From Sphingomonadales bacterium (GTDB taxonomy: Bacteria; Pseudomonadota; Alphaproteobacteria; SMXS01): a DNA stretch of 64,000 nucleotides. Within the stretch, counting starts at the first letter, position 1, and each line of letters begins with the position of its first letter. Below, one piece after another: positions 52,551 to 61,026 of the stretch. The notes below the pieces were generated by a model that did not search any database, was not told the DNA's origin, and saw only the letters and a list, made by a program, of their open reading frames with translations. Location: contig JALHLV010000004.1 in the NCBI GenBank assembly GCA_022844405.1, forward strand, positions 1-64,000. The letters run 5' to 3'. The translations under genes and the position numbers were made by a program.

Positions 52551-52659
52551 CCCCTCACCCTATCCCTCTCCCACAAGGGGAGAGGGGACTCCGCTGGTGC
52601 GCGCCTTTGAGCCCTTCTCCCCTTGTGGGAGAAGGTGGCGCGGAGCGCCGGATGAGGGG
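52551..52659. repeat. REPIN-like inverted repeat doublet between nadE and DAHP synthase
   Basis: A left copy (52551-52587, with CCCTCTCCCACAAGGGGAGAGG) and a right copy (52612-52635, with CTTCTCCCCTTGTGGGAGAAG) face each other. Both belong to the family at 165-200 and 595-630. There is no gene between them, so this is a nuclease-free version of that element. Confidence 0.8.
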
Positions 52660-52684
52660 TACGCCGCGTGAGCGGCGCCCTTGC

Positions 52685-54061
52685 TTACGACGCCGCGGCA
52701 ACGCGGGCGATGCCGCCGCGTTCCTTGCGGATGCCTTCGGCGATGATGAAGGCCAGCTCCAGCGCCTGGCTGCCGTTGAGCCGCGGGTCGCAGTGCGTGT
52801 GGTAGCGGTCCTTCAGGCCCTCGGCCGTGATCGCCTGGGCGCCGCCCATGCACTCGGTCACGTCCTGGCCGGTCATCTCGAAATGGACGCCGCCCGCATA
52901 GGTGCCCTCGGCCTGATGCACCGCGAAGAAGCCGCGCACCTCGGCCAGCACCTTGTCGAACGGCCGGGTCTTGTAGCCTGACGTCGAGATGGTGTTGCCG
53001 TGCATGGGATCGCACGACCAGACGACCGTGCGGCCTTCCTGCTTCACCCTGCGCACCAGCGCCGGCAGCACGTCCTCGACCTTTTCCGCGCCCATGCGGG
53101 CGATCAGGGTCAGGCGGCCGGCCTCGTTCTGGGGGTTGAGCGCGTCGATCAGCCGGATCAGTTCGTCCGGGTTCATGGTCGGGCCGACCTTGCAGCCGAT
53201 CGGATTCCTGATGCCGCGCATGAATTCCACGTGGGCGTGATCAAGCTGGCGGGTGCGCTCGCCGATCCACAGCATGTGGGCCGACGTGTCGTACCAGTCG
53301 CCGGTGGTCGAATCGACGCGAGTCATGGCCTGCTCGTAGCCCAGGAGCAGCGCCTCGTGCGAGGTGTAGAAGCTGGTGCCGCGCAGCACCGGCGCGGTCT
53401 CCGACGTGACGCCGCAGGCTTCCATGAAGGCCAGCGCCTCGGAGATGCGCGAGGCCATCTCCTGGTAGCGGCTGCCCGCCTGGGAATCGGCGATGAAGCC
53501 CTGCATCCAGCCATGGACGCGGTGCAGGTCGGCGTAGCCGCCCTGGGCGAAGGCGCGGATCAGGTTCAGCGTCGCCGCCGACTGGGAATAGGCGCGCACC
53601 AGCCGCTGCGGATCGGGCCGGCGCGCCTCGGGCGTGAACTCCATGCCGTTGATATTGTCGCCCTTGTAGCTTTCCAGGGTGACGCCATCGATGGTCTCGA
53701 CGTCGCTGGAGCGCGGCTTGGCGAACTGGCCGGCAATGCGGCCGACCTTGACCACCGGGCACGACGCGGCCCAGGTCAGCGCCACCGCCATCTGCAGCAG
53801 CACGCGGAAGGTGTCGCGGATGTTGTCGGGGTGGAACTCGGCGAAGCTCTCCGCGCAATCGCCGCCCTGCAGCAGGAAAGCACGGCCCTCGGCCACGTCG
53901 GCCAGGTCCTGCTTCAGGCTGCGCGCCTCACCCGCGAACACCAGCGGCGGATAGGACTTCAGCGTCTTCTCCACCTCGGCGAGGGCCGCGGGATCCGGGT
54001 AGGCCGGGATATGCTTGGCCGGCAGCGCTCTCCAGCTGTCCGGCGACCACTTCTTGGTCAT
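52685..54061 (-). CDS. aroG: Class II 3-deoxy-7-phosphoheptulonate (DAHP) synthase
   Basis: The 458-residue plant-like DAHP synthase joins phosphoenolpyruvate and erythrose 4-phosphate in the first step of the shikimate pathway. It shows [20 protein letters not shown] with the metal cysteine, [20 protein letters not shown], the active-site [20 protein letters not shown] and SCDPMHGN. The N-terminus begins [19 protein letters not shown], typical of class II. Confidence 0.95.
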   Translation of the reverse strand: MTKKWSPDSWRALPAKHIPAYPDPAALAEVEKTLKSYPPLVFAGEARSLKQDLADVAEGRAFLLQGGDCAESFAEFHPDNIRDTFRVLLQMAVALTWAASCPVVKVGRIAGQFAKPRSSDVETIDGVTLESYKGDNINGMEFTPEARRPDPQRLVRAYSQSAATLNLIRAFAQGGYADLHRVHGWMQGFIADSQAGSRYQEMASRISEALAFMEACGVTSETAPVLRGTSFYTSHEALLLGYEQAMTRVDSTTGDWYDTSAHMLWIGERTRQLDHAHVEFMRGIRNPIGCKVGPTMNPDELIRLIDALNPQNEAGRLTLIARMGAEKVEDVLPALVRRVKQEGRTVVWSCDPMHGNTISTSGYKTRPFDKVLAEVRGFFAVHQAEGTYAGGVHFEMTGQDVTECMGGAQAITAEGLKDRYHTHCDPRLNGSQALELAFIIAEGIRKERGGIARVAAAS

Positions 54062-54091
54062 GGTGTCGCCTTGTCGTTTAAAGTCATTCGA

Positions 54092-54122
54092 GGGCGCTGA
54101 TATACGCTCAGCGCCCGGTTTT
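54092..54122. terminator. Stem-loop between gor and DAHP synthase
   Basis: GGGCGCTGA (54092-54100) pairs with TCAGCGCCC (54108-54116) and is followed by GGTTTT on the plus strand. Both neighbours are on the minus strand, so its role as a terminator or leader structure is uncertain. Confidence 0.45.
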
Positions 54123-54146
54123 GGCCAGTTTTTAGAATTGGTAACG

Positions 54147-55541
54147 TTATTCCGCCGCCTGCTTCAGCCGCGGCGCCGGCGTGCGCATGGTGACGAATTC
54201 CTCGGCGGCCGTCGGATGGATCGCGACCGTGGCGTCGAACTGGGCCTTGGTGGCGCCGCACTTGATGGCGATGCCGATGCCCTGGATGATCTCGCCAGCG
54301 TCGTGGCCGACCATGTGGGCGCCCAGCACCCGGTCGGTCTTCGCGTCGACGATCAGCTTCATCATGGTGCGCTCGCTCGACCCGCCCAGCGTATGCAGCA
54401 TGGGCCGGAAATCGGCCTTGTAGATGTCGATCTCGTCATAGCGCTCGCGCGCTTCCTCTTCGGTCAGGCCGCAGGTGCCGACCGGCGGCTGGGTGAACAC
54501 GGCGGTCGGGATGTCGCGGTAGTCCATGGTCGCCGGCCGGCCGCCGAACTGGGTGGCGGTGAACGCCATGGCCTCGGCGATGGCGACCGGCGTCAGCTGG
54601 AACCGGTGGGTGACGTCGCCCAGCGCGAAGATATTGGGCACGGAGGTGCGGAAGTCGTCGTCGATGACGATGGCGCCGATGTCGTCCAGCTTCACGCCCA
54701 CTTCCGCGAGACCCATCCCGCTGGTCTTGGGGTTGCGGCCGATGGCGTACATGACCGCGTCGATCTCGATGGTCGTGCCATTCGCCTGCGTCACCAGCAG
54801 GCTGCCGTCGGCCTGCCTGTCGATGCGCGCGATCAGCGAGCAGTTCACCCGCAGGTCGATGCCCTTCTTGCGCATTTCAGCGGCGACGGTGTCCCTGATA
54901 TCCTTGTCGAAGCCGCGCAGGATCTGCTCGCCCCGGTACAGCTGGATCACCTGCGAACCAAGGCCGTTGAAAATGCCGGCGAATTCGACGGCAATATAAC
55001 CGCCGCCCGCGATCAAAATCCGCTTCGGCAGCTCGGGCAGGTAGAACGCTTCGTTCGAGCTGATGGCATGCTCGCCGCCGGGGACGTCGGACATGGCCGG
55101 CCAGCCGCCGGTCGCCACCAGGATCTTGTCGGCGGTGACGCGGCCCACTTCCCTGCCGTCCTTGGTCAACGCGATGGTATGCGCGTCGACCAGCGCGGCG
55201 TGCGCCTCGTGCAGCACCACGTTGTTGTTCTTCAGGGTCTGGAGATAGAGGCCGTTGAGGCGGTCGATCTCCCTGTCCTTGTTGGCGATCAGCGTCGACC
55301 AGTCGAAACGCGCGCCCTCGATGGTCCAGCCATAGCCGTGCGCCCACTCGAACTCCTCGGCGAAGCCCGACGCGTAGACCAGCAGCTTCTTCGGCACGCA
55401 ACCGCGGATGACGCAGGTGCCGCCCACCCGGCTTTCCTCGGCGATGCCGACCCGCGCGCCATAGGACGACGCCATGCGCGCCGCCCGCACGCCGCCCGAG
55501 CCCGCGCCGATGATGAACAGGTCGTAATCGTAGTCAGCCAT
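54147..55541 (-). CDS. gor: Glutathione-disulfide reductase
   Basis: The 464-residue flavoprotein has the FAD motif [20 protein letters not shown], the redox cysteines in [13 protein letters not shown], an NADPH-binding [13 protein letters not shown], and the C-terminal catalytic His-Glu in [12 protein letters not shown]. It keeps glutathione reduced. Its first codons overlap the end of the HepT-like gene by 8 bp. Confidence 0.95.
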   Translation of the reverse strand: MADYDYDLFIIGAGSGGVRAARMASSYGARVGIAEESRVGGTCVIRGCVPKKLLVYASGFAEEFEWAHGYGWTIEGARFDWSTLIANKDREIDRLNGLYLQTLKNNNVVLHEAHAALVDAHTIALTKDGREVGRVTADKILVATGGWPAMSDVPGGEHAISSNEAFYLPELPKRILIAGGGYIAVEFAGIFNGLGSQVIQLYRGEQILRGFDKDIRDTVAAEMRKKGIDLRVNCSLIARIDRQADGSLLVTQANGTTIEIDAVMYAIGRNPKTSGMGLAEVGVKLDDIGAIVIDDDFRTSVPNIFALGDVTHRFQLTPVAIAEAMAFTATQFGGRPATMDYRDIPTAVFTQPPVGTCGLTEEEARERYDEIDIYKADFRPMLHTLGGSSERTMMKLIVDAKTDRVLGAHMVGHDAGEIIQGIGIAIKCGATKAQFDATVAIHPTAAEEFVTMRTPAPRLKQAAE

Positions 55542-55875
55542 TCTTCTGGTCTCTTTCCACTTTGGCGATCAGATCGTCGATGACGGTCGCGCAGTCAGGA
55601 AGGTCCTGATCCACGATCGCCCATACTTCGGCTGACGTTACCTCATAGTACTGAAATTCAAGGCGCTCGCCGATCTTGGCGAGCCTGGCCCACAAATGTC
55701 CATGCCTCAGGTGAGGGGAAATGCGTTTGCTCGCCTCGTACAGGATCACCAAGTTACGCTCGACAGCATCTTCCGCCATCGACAGGTTCTTCTGATTGTC
55801 GGAAGCCGCGTAAGCGCCGATCCGGCCGACGGCAGCCTTCATATCGAGCAACGCCTGTGAATTGCTATTCCGCAT
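55534..55875 (-). CDS. HepT-like (DUF86) protein with altered catalytic motif
   Basis: The 113-residue helical protein resembles HepT/DUF86: MKAAVGRIGAYAA, SMAEDAVERNLVILYEASKR and YYEVTSAEVWAIVDQDLPD. HepT toxins use an R-N-x(3)-H-x-Y motif; here the equivalent region reads IGERLEFQYYEVTSAEVW, so the N and H are missing. No MNT antitoxin gene is adjacent. It may be a non-toxic relative or a decayed toxin. It overlaps the gor start. Confidence 0.7.
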   Translation of the reverse strand: MRNSNSQALLDMKAAVGRIGAYAASDNQKNLSMAEDAVERNLVILYEASKRISPHLRHGHLWARLAKIGERLEFQYYEVTSAEVWAIVDQDLPDCATVIDDLIAKVERDQKNG

Positions 55876-55950
55876 GGATTACCGCCACCGTGAGCAAGGA
55901 GTGCAATATGGCCGCCCTCGTACATTTACTCAACTGCCGAACCCCCCTCT

Positions 55951-55983
55951 TTGTCACCCCGGACCTGTTCCGGGGTCTGTCTC
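55951..55983. repeat. 33-bp palindromic repeat, flank of the GIY-YIG element
   Basis: This copy of a repeat with core CCCCGGACCTGTTCCGGGGT matches the reverse complement of 56304-56336 at 32 of 33 positions. The inner part is itself a palindrome. Confidence 0.85.
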
Positions 55984-55998
55984 TACGCGTGACGGCGC

Positions 55999-56286
55999 TT
56001 ACGGCGTGAGCACGATATCCTCCCAATGAGGATTGCGTTCCTCGACGAGATTGTACTTCCACTGGCGCACGTATCGTTTGAGTTGCTTCTCGCGCGCGAT
56101 TGCCATTCGCACATCTTGGAACACTTCGTAATAGACCAGCCGGTCTATGCCGTACTTCCTGGTATGGCCAGGGACGGCCTTGCTCTTGTGTTCCCACACA
56201 CGGCGCAGCAAATCGGAAGTCACGCCAACATACATCGCGCCTCGGGGGCGATTGGCGAGGATGTAGACATAGTACTGCTTGTACAT
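55999..56286 (-). CDS. GIY-YIG nuclease-domain protein, repeat-flanked
   Basis: The 95-residue protein has a single GIY-YIG domain: YYVYILANRPRGAMYVGVTS (the GIY and YIG elements as YVYIL and MYVGV), then DLLRRVWEHKSKAVPGHTRK with the conserved arginine, and the glutamate in IAREKQLKRYVRQWKYNLVE. It is a possible endonuclease of the YhbQ/UPF0213-like class. I chose ATG at 56286; an upstream start would only translate the flanking repeat. Inverted 33-bp repeats lie on both sides. Confidence 0.85.
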   Translation of the reverse strand: MYKQYYVYILANRPRGAMYVGVTSDLLRRVWEHKSKAVPGHTRKYGIDRLVYYEVFQDVRMAIAREKQLKRYVRQWKYNLVEERNPHWEDIVLTP

Positions 56287-56303
56287 GCAGTCGTGCCGAT
56301 ATC

Positions 56304-56336
56304 GAGACAGACCCCGGAACAAGTCCGGGGTGACAA
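56304..56336. repeat. 33-bp palindromic repeat, other flank of the GIY-YIG element
   Basis: This is the inverted partner of 55951-55983, differing at one position. It lies 17 bp upstream of the GIY-YIG start codon. Confidence 0.85.
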
Positions 56337-56376
56337 CCGAGGAACGCAACGGCCGAAGAAAGCGATCACCTAAAAT

Positions 56377-58203
56377 CTACTCAACCGTCACCGACTTCGC
56401 CAGATTCCGGGGCTGGTCCACGTCCGTCCCCTTGCTGACGGCGGCGTGGTAGGCCAGCAGCTGCACCGGGATCGCCTGCAGGATCGGGGCGACGAATTCG
56501 TGCATGTCGGGCAGCACCAGCGTCCAGGCGGCGCCGTCGCCGGCCGATTTCTCGCCCGCCACGTCGGTGACCAGTAGGATGCGGCCGCCGCGGGCGATGA
56601 CCTCGTGCATGTTGGACACGGTCTTGGCGAACAGCCGGTCGCTGGGCGCCAGCACCACCACCGGTACGGCCGGATCGATCAGCGCGATGGGACCGTGTTT
56701 CATCTCGCCGGCGGCATAGCCCTCGGCGTGGATGTAGGAGATTTCCTTCAGCTTCAGCGCGCCTTCGAGCGCGATCGGGTAGAGCGCGCCGCGGCCCAGA
56801 TAGAGTACGTCGCGCGCCTTGGCGATGTCGGCGGCGATGGTCTCGATCCGGTCGTCGTGCTTGAGCACCTCGGCCGCCGCCTTGGGCACCTCGACCAGCG
56901 CGTGGGTCAGTTCGGCCTCGGTCGCCGCGTCGATGGTGCCGCGCGCCCGCGCCGTGGCGACGGCAAGGCACGCCAGCACCACAAGCTGGCAGGTGAACGC
57001 CTTGGTGCTGGCGACGCCGATCTCCGGCCCTGCGTGCGTCGGCAGCACCACGTCCGATTCCCGGGCGATGGAACTTTCCGGCACGTTGACGACGCTGAGG
57101 ATGTGCTGGCCCTGCTCGCGGCAATAGCGCAGCGCGGCGAGCGTGTCGGCGGTCTCGCCCGACTGGGAGACGAAGATGGCGAGCCCGCCGGCGGGCAGCG
57201 CCGCCTCGCGGTAGCGGAACTCCGACGCCACGTCGATCTCGACGCTGACTCGGGCGATCCGCTCGAACCAGTATTTGGCGACCATGCAGGCGTAGAACGC
57301 CGTGCCGCACGCCACCATGGTGATCTTCGGCACCGCGGCGATGTCGAACGGCATGGCCGGCATCACCACTTCGCGGCTGAGCGCGTTGTAATAGGTGCCG
57401 AGCGTGTCGCCGATCACCGCCGGCTGCTCGAAGATCTCCTTCTGCATGAAGTGGCGGTAGTTGCCCTTCTCGATCAGGCCGCCGACCAGCTTGGCCAGCT
57501 TGATCTCCCGCTGCACCACCGCGCCGCTCTCCTCGTGGATCACCGCGCTCGTGCGCGTCAACTCGACCCAGTCGCCTTCCGCCAGGTAGCAGATGCGGTT
57601 CGACAGCGGCCCGATGGCCAGCGCGTCCGAGCCCAGATACATTTCGCCGTCGCCGTAACCGACGACCAGCGGGCTGCCGCGCCGGGCGCCGATCAGCAGG
57701 TCACCGTGCTCGGCGAACAGAATGCCGATGGCGAACGCGCCGTCGAGGCGCTTGAGCGCCGCGGCCGCCGCCTGCTGAGGCGTCGCGCCCCGGTCCAGTT
57801 CGGCGGTGACCAGATGGGCGATGACCTCGCTGTCGGTCTCGGTCACCATGACGTAGCCCTGCGCGGTCAGTTCTTCGCGCAGCTCGCGGAAGTTCTCGAT
57901 AATGCCGTTATGCACCACCGCCACCTTTTCAGTGGCATGTGGATGGGCATTGTTCTCGTTCGGCGCGCCGTGGGTCGCCCATCTTGTGTGGGCGATGCCG
58001 ACGGTCCCCGGCAGCGGGCTGGCGTCCAGCACCTTGCGCAGATTGCCCAGCTTGCCCTCGGCGCGGCGGCGGTCGATGGCGCCGCCGTCCGGCAGGGTGG
58101 CGACACCCGCCGAATCGTAGCCGCGGTATTCCAGCCGCTGCAGCCCCTCGACCAGCCGCGGCGTCACCGCCTCACGGCCAACGATACCGACGATGCCGCA
58201 CAT
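56377..58203 (-). CDS. glmS: Glutamine-fructose-6-phosphate aminotransferase (isomerizing)
   Basis: The 608-residue GlmS makes glucosamine 6-phosphate for cell-wall precursors. Cys2 is the glutaminase nucleophile (MCGIVGIVGREAV). The sugar-binding SIS domains include SQSGETADTLAALRYCREQG and GRGALYPIALEGALKLKEIS, and the C-terminus ends RNLAKSVTVE. Its ATG directly follows the glmU TGA, so they are co-translated. No glmS ribozyme is expected or seen. Confidence 0.97.
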   Translation of the reverse strand: MCGIVGIVGREAVTPRLVEGLQRLEYRGYDSAGVATLPDGGAIDRRRAEGKLGNLRKVLDASPLPGTVGIAHTRWATHGAPNENNAHPHATEKVAVVHNGIIENFRELREELTAQGYVMVTETDSEVIAHLVTAELDRGATPQQAAAAALKRLDGAFAIGILFAEHGDLLIGARRGSPLVVGYGDGEMYLGSDALAIGPLSNRICYLAEGDWVELTRTSAVIHEESGAVVQREIKLAKLVGGLIEKGNYRHFMQKEIFEQPAVIGDTLGTYYNALSREVVMPAMPFDIAAVPKITMVACGTAFYACMVAKYWFERIARVSVEIDVASEFRYREAALPAGGLAIFVSQSGETADTLAALRYCREQGQHILSVVNVPESSIARESDVVLPTHAGPEIGVASTKAFTCQLVVLACLAVATARARGTIDAATEAELTHALVEVPKAAAEVLKHDDRIETIAADIAKARDVLYLGRGALYPIALEGALKLKEISYIHAEGYAAGEMKHGPIALIDPAVPVVVLAPSDRLFAKTVSNMHEVIARGGRILLVTDVAGEKSAGDGAAWTLVLPDMHEFVAPILQAIPVQLLAYHAAVSKGTDVDQPRNLAKSVTVE

Positions 58204-59550
58204 TCAGCCCTTGACCCTCTGCTTAGCGCTTTTCGCGCGGAACTTCGCCGCGCCCTTGGGAATCGACTTCTGCGGCGCGCGGGTGACGGCGATGGCGTCC
58301 GCCGCCACGTCGCCGGTAATGACGCTGCCCGCGCCCACGAGCGCGCCGTCGCCGATCTTCACCGGCGCCACCAGCGCGGTGTTGGAGCCGATGAACGCGC
58401 CCGCGCCGATATCGGTGAAGTGCTTGGCGAAGCCGTCATAGTTGCAGGTGATGGTGCCGGCGCCGATGTTGGCCTCGGCGCCGACCCGCGCGTCGCCGAT
58501 ATAGGACAGATGGTTGGCCTTGGCGCCCCTCTCGATCACCGCCTTCTTGATCTCGACGAAGTTGCCGATATGGGCGTCCTCGCCGATGTCGGCGCCGGGC
58601 CGCAGCCGGGCGAACGGGCCGATCCGCGCGCCCGAGGCCACATGCGCGCCCTCGATATGGCAGAACGCCTCGATCCGCACGCCGTCCTCGATGGAGGCGC
58701 CGGGGCCGAACACCACGCCGGGGCCGATGAACACGTCCCGGCCCAGGATGGTGTCGGCGCTGAAATACACGGTGTCCGGGTCGGCAAGGGTCACGCCCTC
58801 GTCCATGAAATGCTCGCGTCGGCGGCGCTGCCAGATCGCCTCGGCCTTCGCCAGCTCGGCGCGGGAGTTGACGCCCATCACCTCCCCGGCTTCGGCCTCG
58901 ACCACGGCGCAGTGCAGGCCCTGGTCGCGGGCGATCTCGACGATGTCGGTCAGGTAGAATTCGCCCTTGTCGTTGTCGTTGCCGATGGCGCGCAGGAGCT
59001 TCAGCGCGTGCTCGCCGTCGAGCGCCATCAGGCCCGCGTTGCACAGGCCGATGGCCAGCTCCTTCTCATCGGCGTCGCGGGTCTCGACGATGCGCTTCAG
59101 CTTGCCGTGCTTCATCACCAACCTGCCATAGGCGGCCGGATCGGCGGGTGTGAAGCCCAGCACCACCACGGCGGGATCGTCATCAGCCCGGCGACGCTCC
59201 AGCAGCAAGCGGTAGGTGGCGGGCGTGACCAGCGGCGTGTCGGCGAAGGCGACGATGACATCGCCATCAAAGCCGTCCAGCGCTTCGGCGGCGGCCAGCA
59301 CCGCATGGCCGGTGCCGAGCGGCGGGTCCTGCACCGCGACGATGGCCGGCGCGACAGCCTTGGCGACCGGGTCCATGTCCCTGCCGAGGACGACGATGGT
59401 GCGCTCCGGCGCCAGCTCGGCGGCGGCGGCCAGCACGTGATGCACCATGGCGCGGCCGGCGATGGGGTGCAGCACCTTGGGCAGGCTGGATTTCATCCGC
59501 GTTCCCTTGCCCGCGGCAAGGACGACGACGGCTGTTTTCCGGACTGTCAT
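58204..59550 (-). CDS. glmU: Bifunctional GlmU (acetyltransferase/uridylyltransferase)
   Basis: The 448-residue GlmU acetylates glucosamine 1-phosphate and makes UDP-GlcNAc. The N-terminal nucleotidyltransferase has VLAAGKGTRMKSSLPKVLHP; the C-terminal left-handed beta-helix has hexapeptide repeats (IGPFARLRPGADIGEDAHIG) and NYDGFAKHFTDIGAGAFIGS. I chose ATG at 59550 (MTVRKTAVVVLAAG). It precedes glmS on the same strand and diverges from gph. Confidence 0.96.
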   Translation of the reverse strand: MTVRKTAVVVLAAGKGTRMKSSLPKVLHPIAGRAMVHHVLAAAAELAPERTIVVLGRDMDPVAKAVAPAIVAVQDPPLGTGHAVLAAAEALDGFDGDVIVAFADTPLVTPATYRLLLERRRADDDPAVVVLGFTPADPAAYGRLVMKHGKLKRIVETRDADEKELAIGLCNAGLMALDGEHALKLLRAIGNDNDKGEFYLTDIVEIARDQGLHCAVVEAEAGEVMGVNSRAELAKAEAIWQRRRREHFMDEGVTLADPDTVYFSADTILGRDVFIGPGVVFGPGASIEDGVRIEAFCHIEGAHVASGARIGPFARLRPGADIGEDAHIGNFVEIKKAVIERGAKANHLSYIGDARVGAEANIGAGTITCNYDGFAKHFTDIGAGAFIGSNTALVAPVKIGDGALVGAGSVITGDVAADAIAVTRAPQKSIPKGAAKFRAKSAKQRVKG

Positions 59551-59648
59551 GAAGGGGTTTCTCGCTTCCGCGCGGGTCTTTGCTTTCAAGGCCGAAACCT
59601 GCCACAAAGGCCGCCGGTTTACCACCGCAGGATGCAGACAGGCTGGCC

Positions 59649-60326
59649 ATGCGCCTTCCCGACACCGTGATATTCGACCTCGACGGCACCCTGGTCGACA
59701 GCGCCCCCGATCTGACCGGCGCGCTCAACCACACCATGCGCACCATCCGCCTGCCCGAGATCGGCGCCCATGAGGTGCGCCACATGGTGGGCCACGGTGC
59801 CCGCGCGCTGATCCAGAAGGCGGTGACGGCGGCCGGCACGACACTGGACGACGCGGCATTCGACCGCGCGTTCGAGACCTTCCTCGATTACTACGCCGAC
59901 CACGTCGCCGACCTGACGACGCCGTTCCCCAACGCGGTCGAGACGCTGACCCTGCTCAGGGACAACGGCGTGAAGCTGGGCGTTTGCACCAACAAGCCCC
60001 AGCGCCTCACCGAGCTGCTGCTCGACAGCCTGGGCATGAGCCACTGGTTCGGCGCCATCATGGGCGCCGACGCGGTGACCGAGAAGAAACCCCATGCCGG
60101 CCATCTGACAGCCACCGTCGACCGCCTGGGCGGCGACCTGCGGCGCACGGTGATGGTCGGCGACAGCCAGACCGACGTGGACACCGCCCGGAACGCCGGA
60201 ACGCCGGTCGTGGCCGTGAGCTTCGGCTACTCGACGGTCCCCGCCGCCGACCTGATGGCCGACCGGCTGATCGACGATTTCAGGGAACTGCCCGAGGCAC
60301 TGGCGGCGCTGATCGCCGTCCGATAG
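59649..60326 (+). CDS. gph: Phosphoglycolate phosphatase
   Basis: The 225-residue HAD phosphatase has the nucleophile in VIFDLDGTLVDSAPDLTGAL, the threonine motif VCTNKP, the lysine in EKKPHAGHL and the acidic VMVGDSQTDVDTARNAGTP. It recycles 2-phosphoglycolate. I chose ATG at 59649 (MRLPDTVIFDLDG); an upstream start at 59580 would run into the glmU promoter region. Confidence 0.92.
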   Translation: MRLPDTVIFDLDGTLVDSAPDLTGALNHTMRTIRLPEIGAHEVRHMVGHGARALIQKAVTAAGTTLDDAAFDRAFETFLDYYADHVADLTTPFPNAVETLTLLRDNGVKLGVCTNKPQRLTELLLDSLGMSHWFGAIMGADAVTEKKPHAGHLTATVDRLGGDLRRTVMVGDSQTDVDTARNAGTPVVAVSFGYSTVPAADLMADRLIDDFRELPEALAALIAVR

Positions 60327-60343
60327 CCGCGTCCCCCAATAGC

Positions 60344-60448
60344 CGTCATCGCGAGGAGCGAAGCGACGCGGCGACCCAGTCCACCCGCGGGTTACGGCGA
60401 CTGAAGAAAGAGCTGGGTTGCCGCGCCCCTGCGGGTCTCGCAATGACG
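60344..60448. repeat. REPIN-like inverted repeat doublet after gph
   Basis: Two 36-bp arms at 60344-60379 and 60413-60448 face each other. Both have the frame CGTCAT-x-GCGAG ... CGCGGC-x-ACCCAG, or its complement, around different inner hairpins. The CGTCAT(T/C)GCGAG type is frequent in alphaproteobacterial genomes. It lies between gph and the tRNA gene. Confidence 0.75.
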
Positions 60449-60525
60449 ATCGGGAATAGTGGCCTCCGCCCCTGCTTGACAACCCGCAACGCAGGACCGT
60501 ATTACGGCGCGTCCTCGGCGACGAG

Positions 60526-60601
60526 GGGCGAATAGCTCAGTTGGTAGAGCGCCACGTTCACATCGTGGATGTCGGGGGTTCGAGTCCCTCTTCGCCCACC
60601 A
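60526..60601 (+). tRNA. tRNA-Val (anticodon CAC), CCA encoded
   Basis: The acceptor arms GGGCGAA (60526-60532) and TTCGCCC (60591-60597) pair. The D arm is GCTC/GAGC, the anticodon stem CCACG/CGTGG encloses TTCACAT with anticodon CAC, and the T arm is GGGGG-TTCGAGT-CCCTC. The 3' ACCA is genomic. The cloverleaf is complete. No integrated element is visible downstream. Confidence 0.95.
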
Positions 60602-60719
60602 CGCTTCGCCCTTACGGGCTACGCGTGGCGCAGCCACGCAGGAGGCCGTTAGGCCGAAGCAGTGCCCGGCGTAGCTGAAAGCGAAGACGGGCCGCCCCTC
60701 AGGACAACATCCGAAAACC

Positions 60720-60956
60720 CTAAGCCTGCACCAGCCGCGCATGCCTGTCGGCGATCTCGCGGTTGCAGGCCTCGCAGGTCACCGGCCATTCCTCGACCTG
60801 GCTGGCCTGCGGCGGCGTCTGCCGGCCGCAGAGCGTCACGGCCACCGGCACCTTGCGGTCGCCGACCTTGAGCCACTCGCATTTGTGGACGATGCCGTCG
60901 GCATCGGCCCAGACCTTGTGAGGGCGGTGGTCGTCCAGCTTGGCAGTGTCCGGCAT
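60720..60956 (-). CDS. Small CxxC protein, function unknown
   Basis: The 78-residue protein has cysteines in HKCEWLKVGD, VTLCGRQ and the CxxC of VTCEACNREI, so a zinc ribbon or knuckle is possible. I do not recognise the family. The ATG at 60956 follows AGGGGAG by 6 nt. It lies between the tRNA and the flavin monooxygenase-like gene. Confidence 0.6.
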   Translation of the reverse strand: MPDTAKLDDHRPHKVWADADGIVHKCEWLKVGDRKVPVAVTLCGRQTPPQASQVEEWPVTCEACNREIADRHARLVQA

Positions 60957-61026
60957 GGCTCTCCCCTGGATGACAGCGTCCCACGTTAGACCCGTTCGCG
61001 GCGTCAAGCCAGCCGGGGTTTCGCAC

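Noticed and set aside
52551-52659. Possible CRISPR array from the CCCTCTCC-type repeats
   Set aside because: There are only two copies, in inverted orientation, without spacers of regular length and without cas genes.
60392-60742. Minus-strand frame containing KRDSNPRHPRCERGALP across the tRNA-Val gene
   Set aside because: This is the well-known translation artefact of an antisense tRNA gene. The tRNA cloverleaf is complete.
60526-60956. Possible integrative element at tRNA-Val
   Set aside because: There is no integrase, no direct repeat of the tRNA 3' end and no change in gene content downstream.
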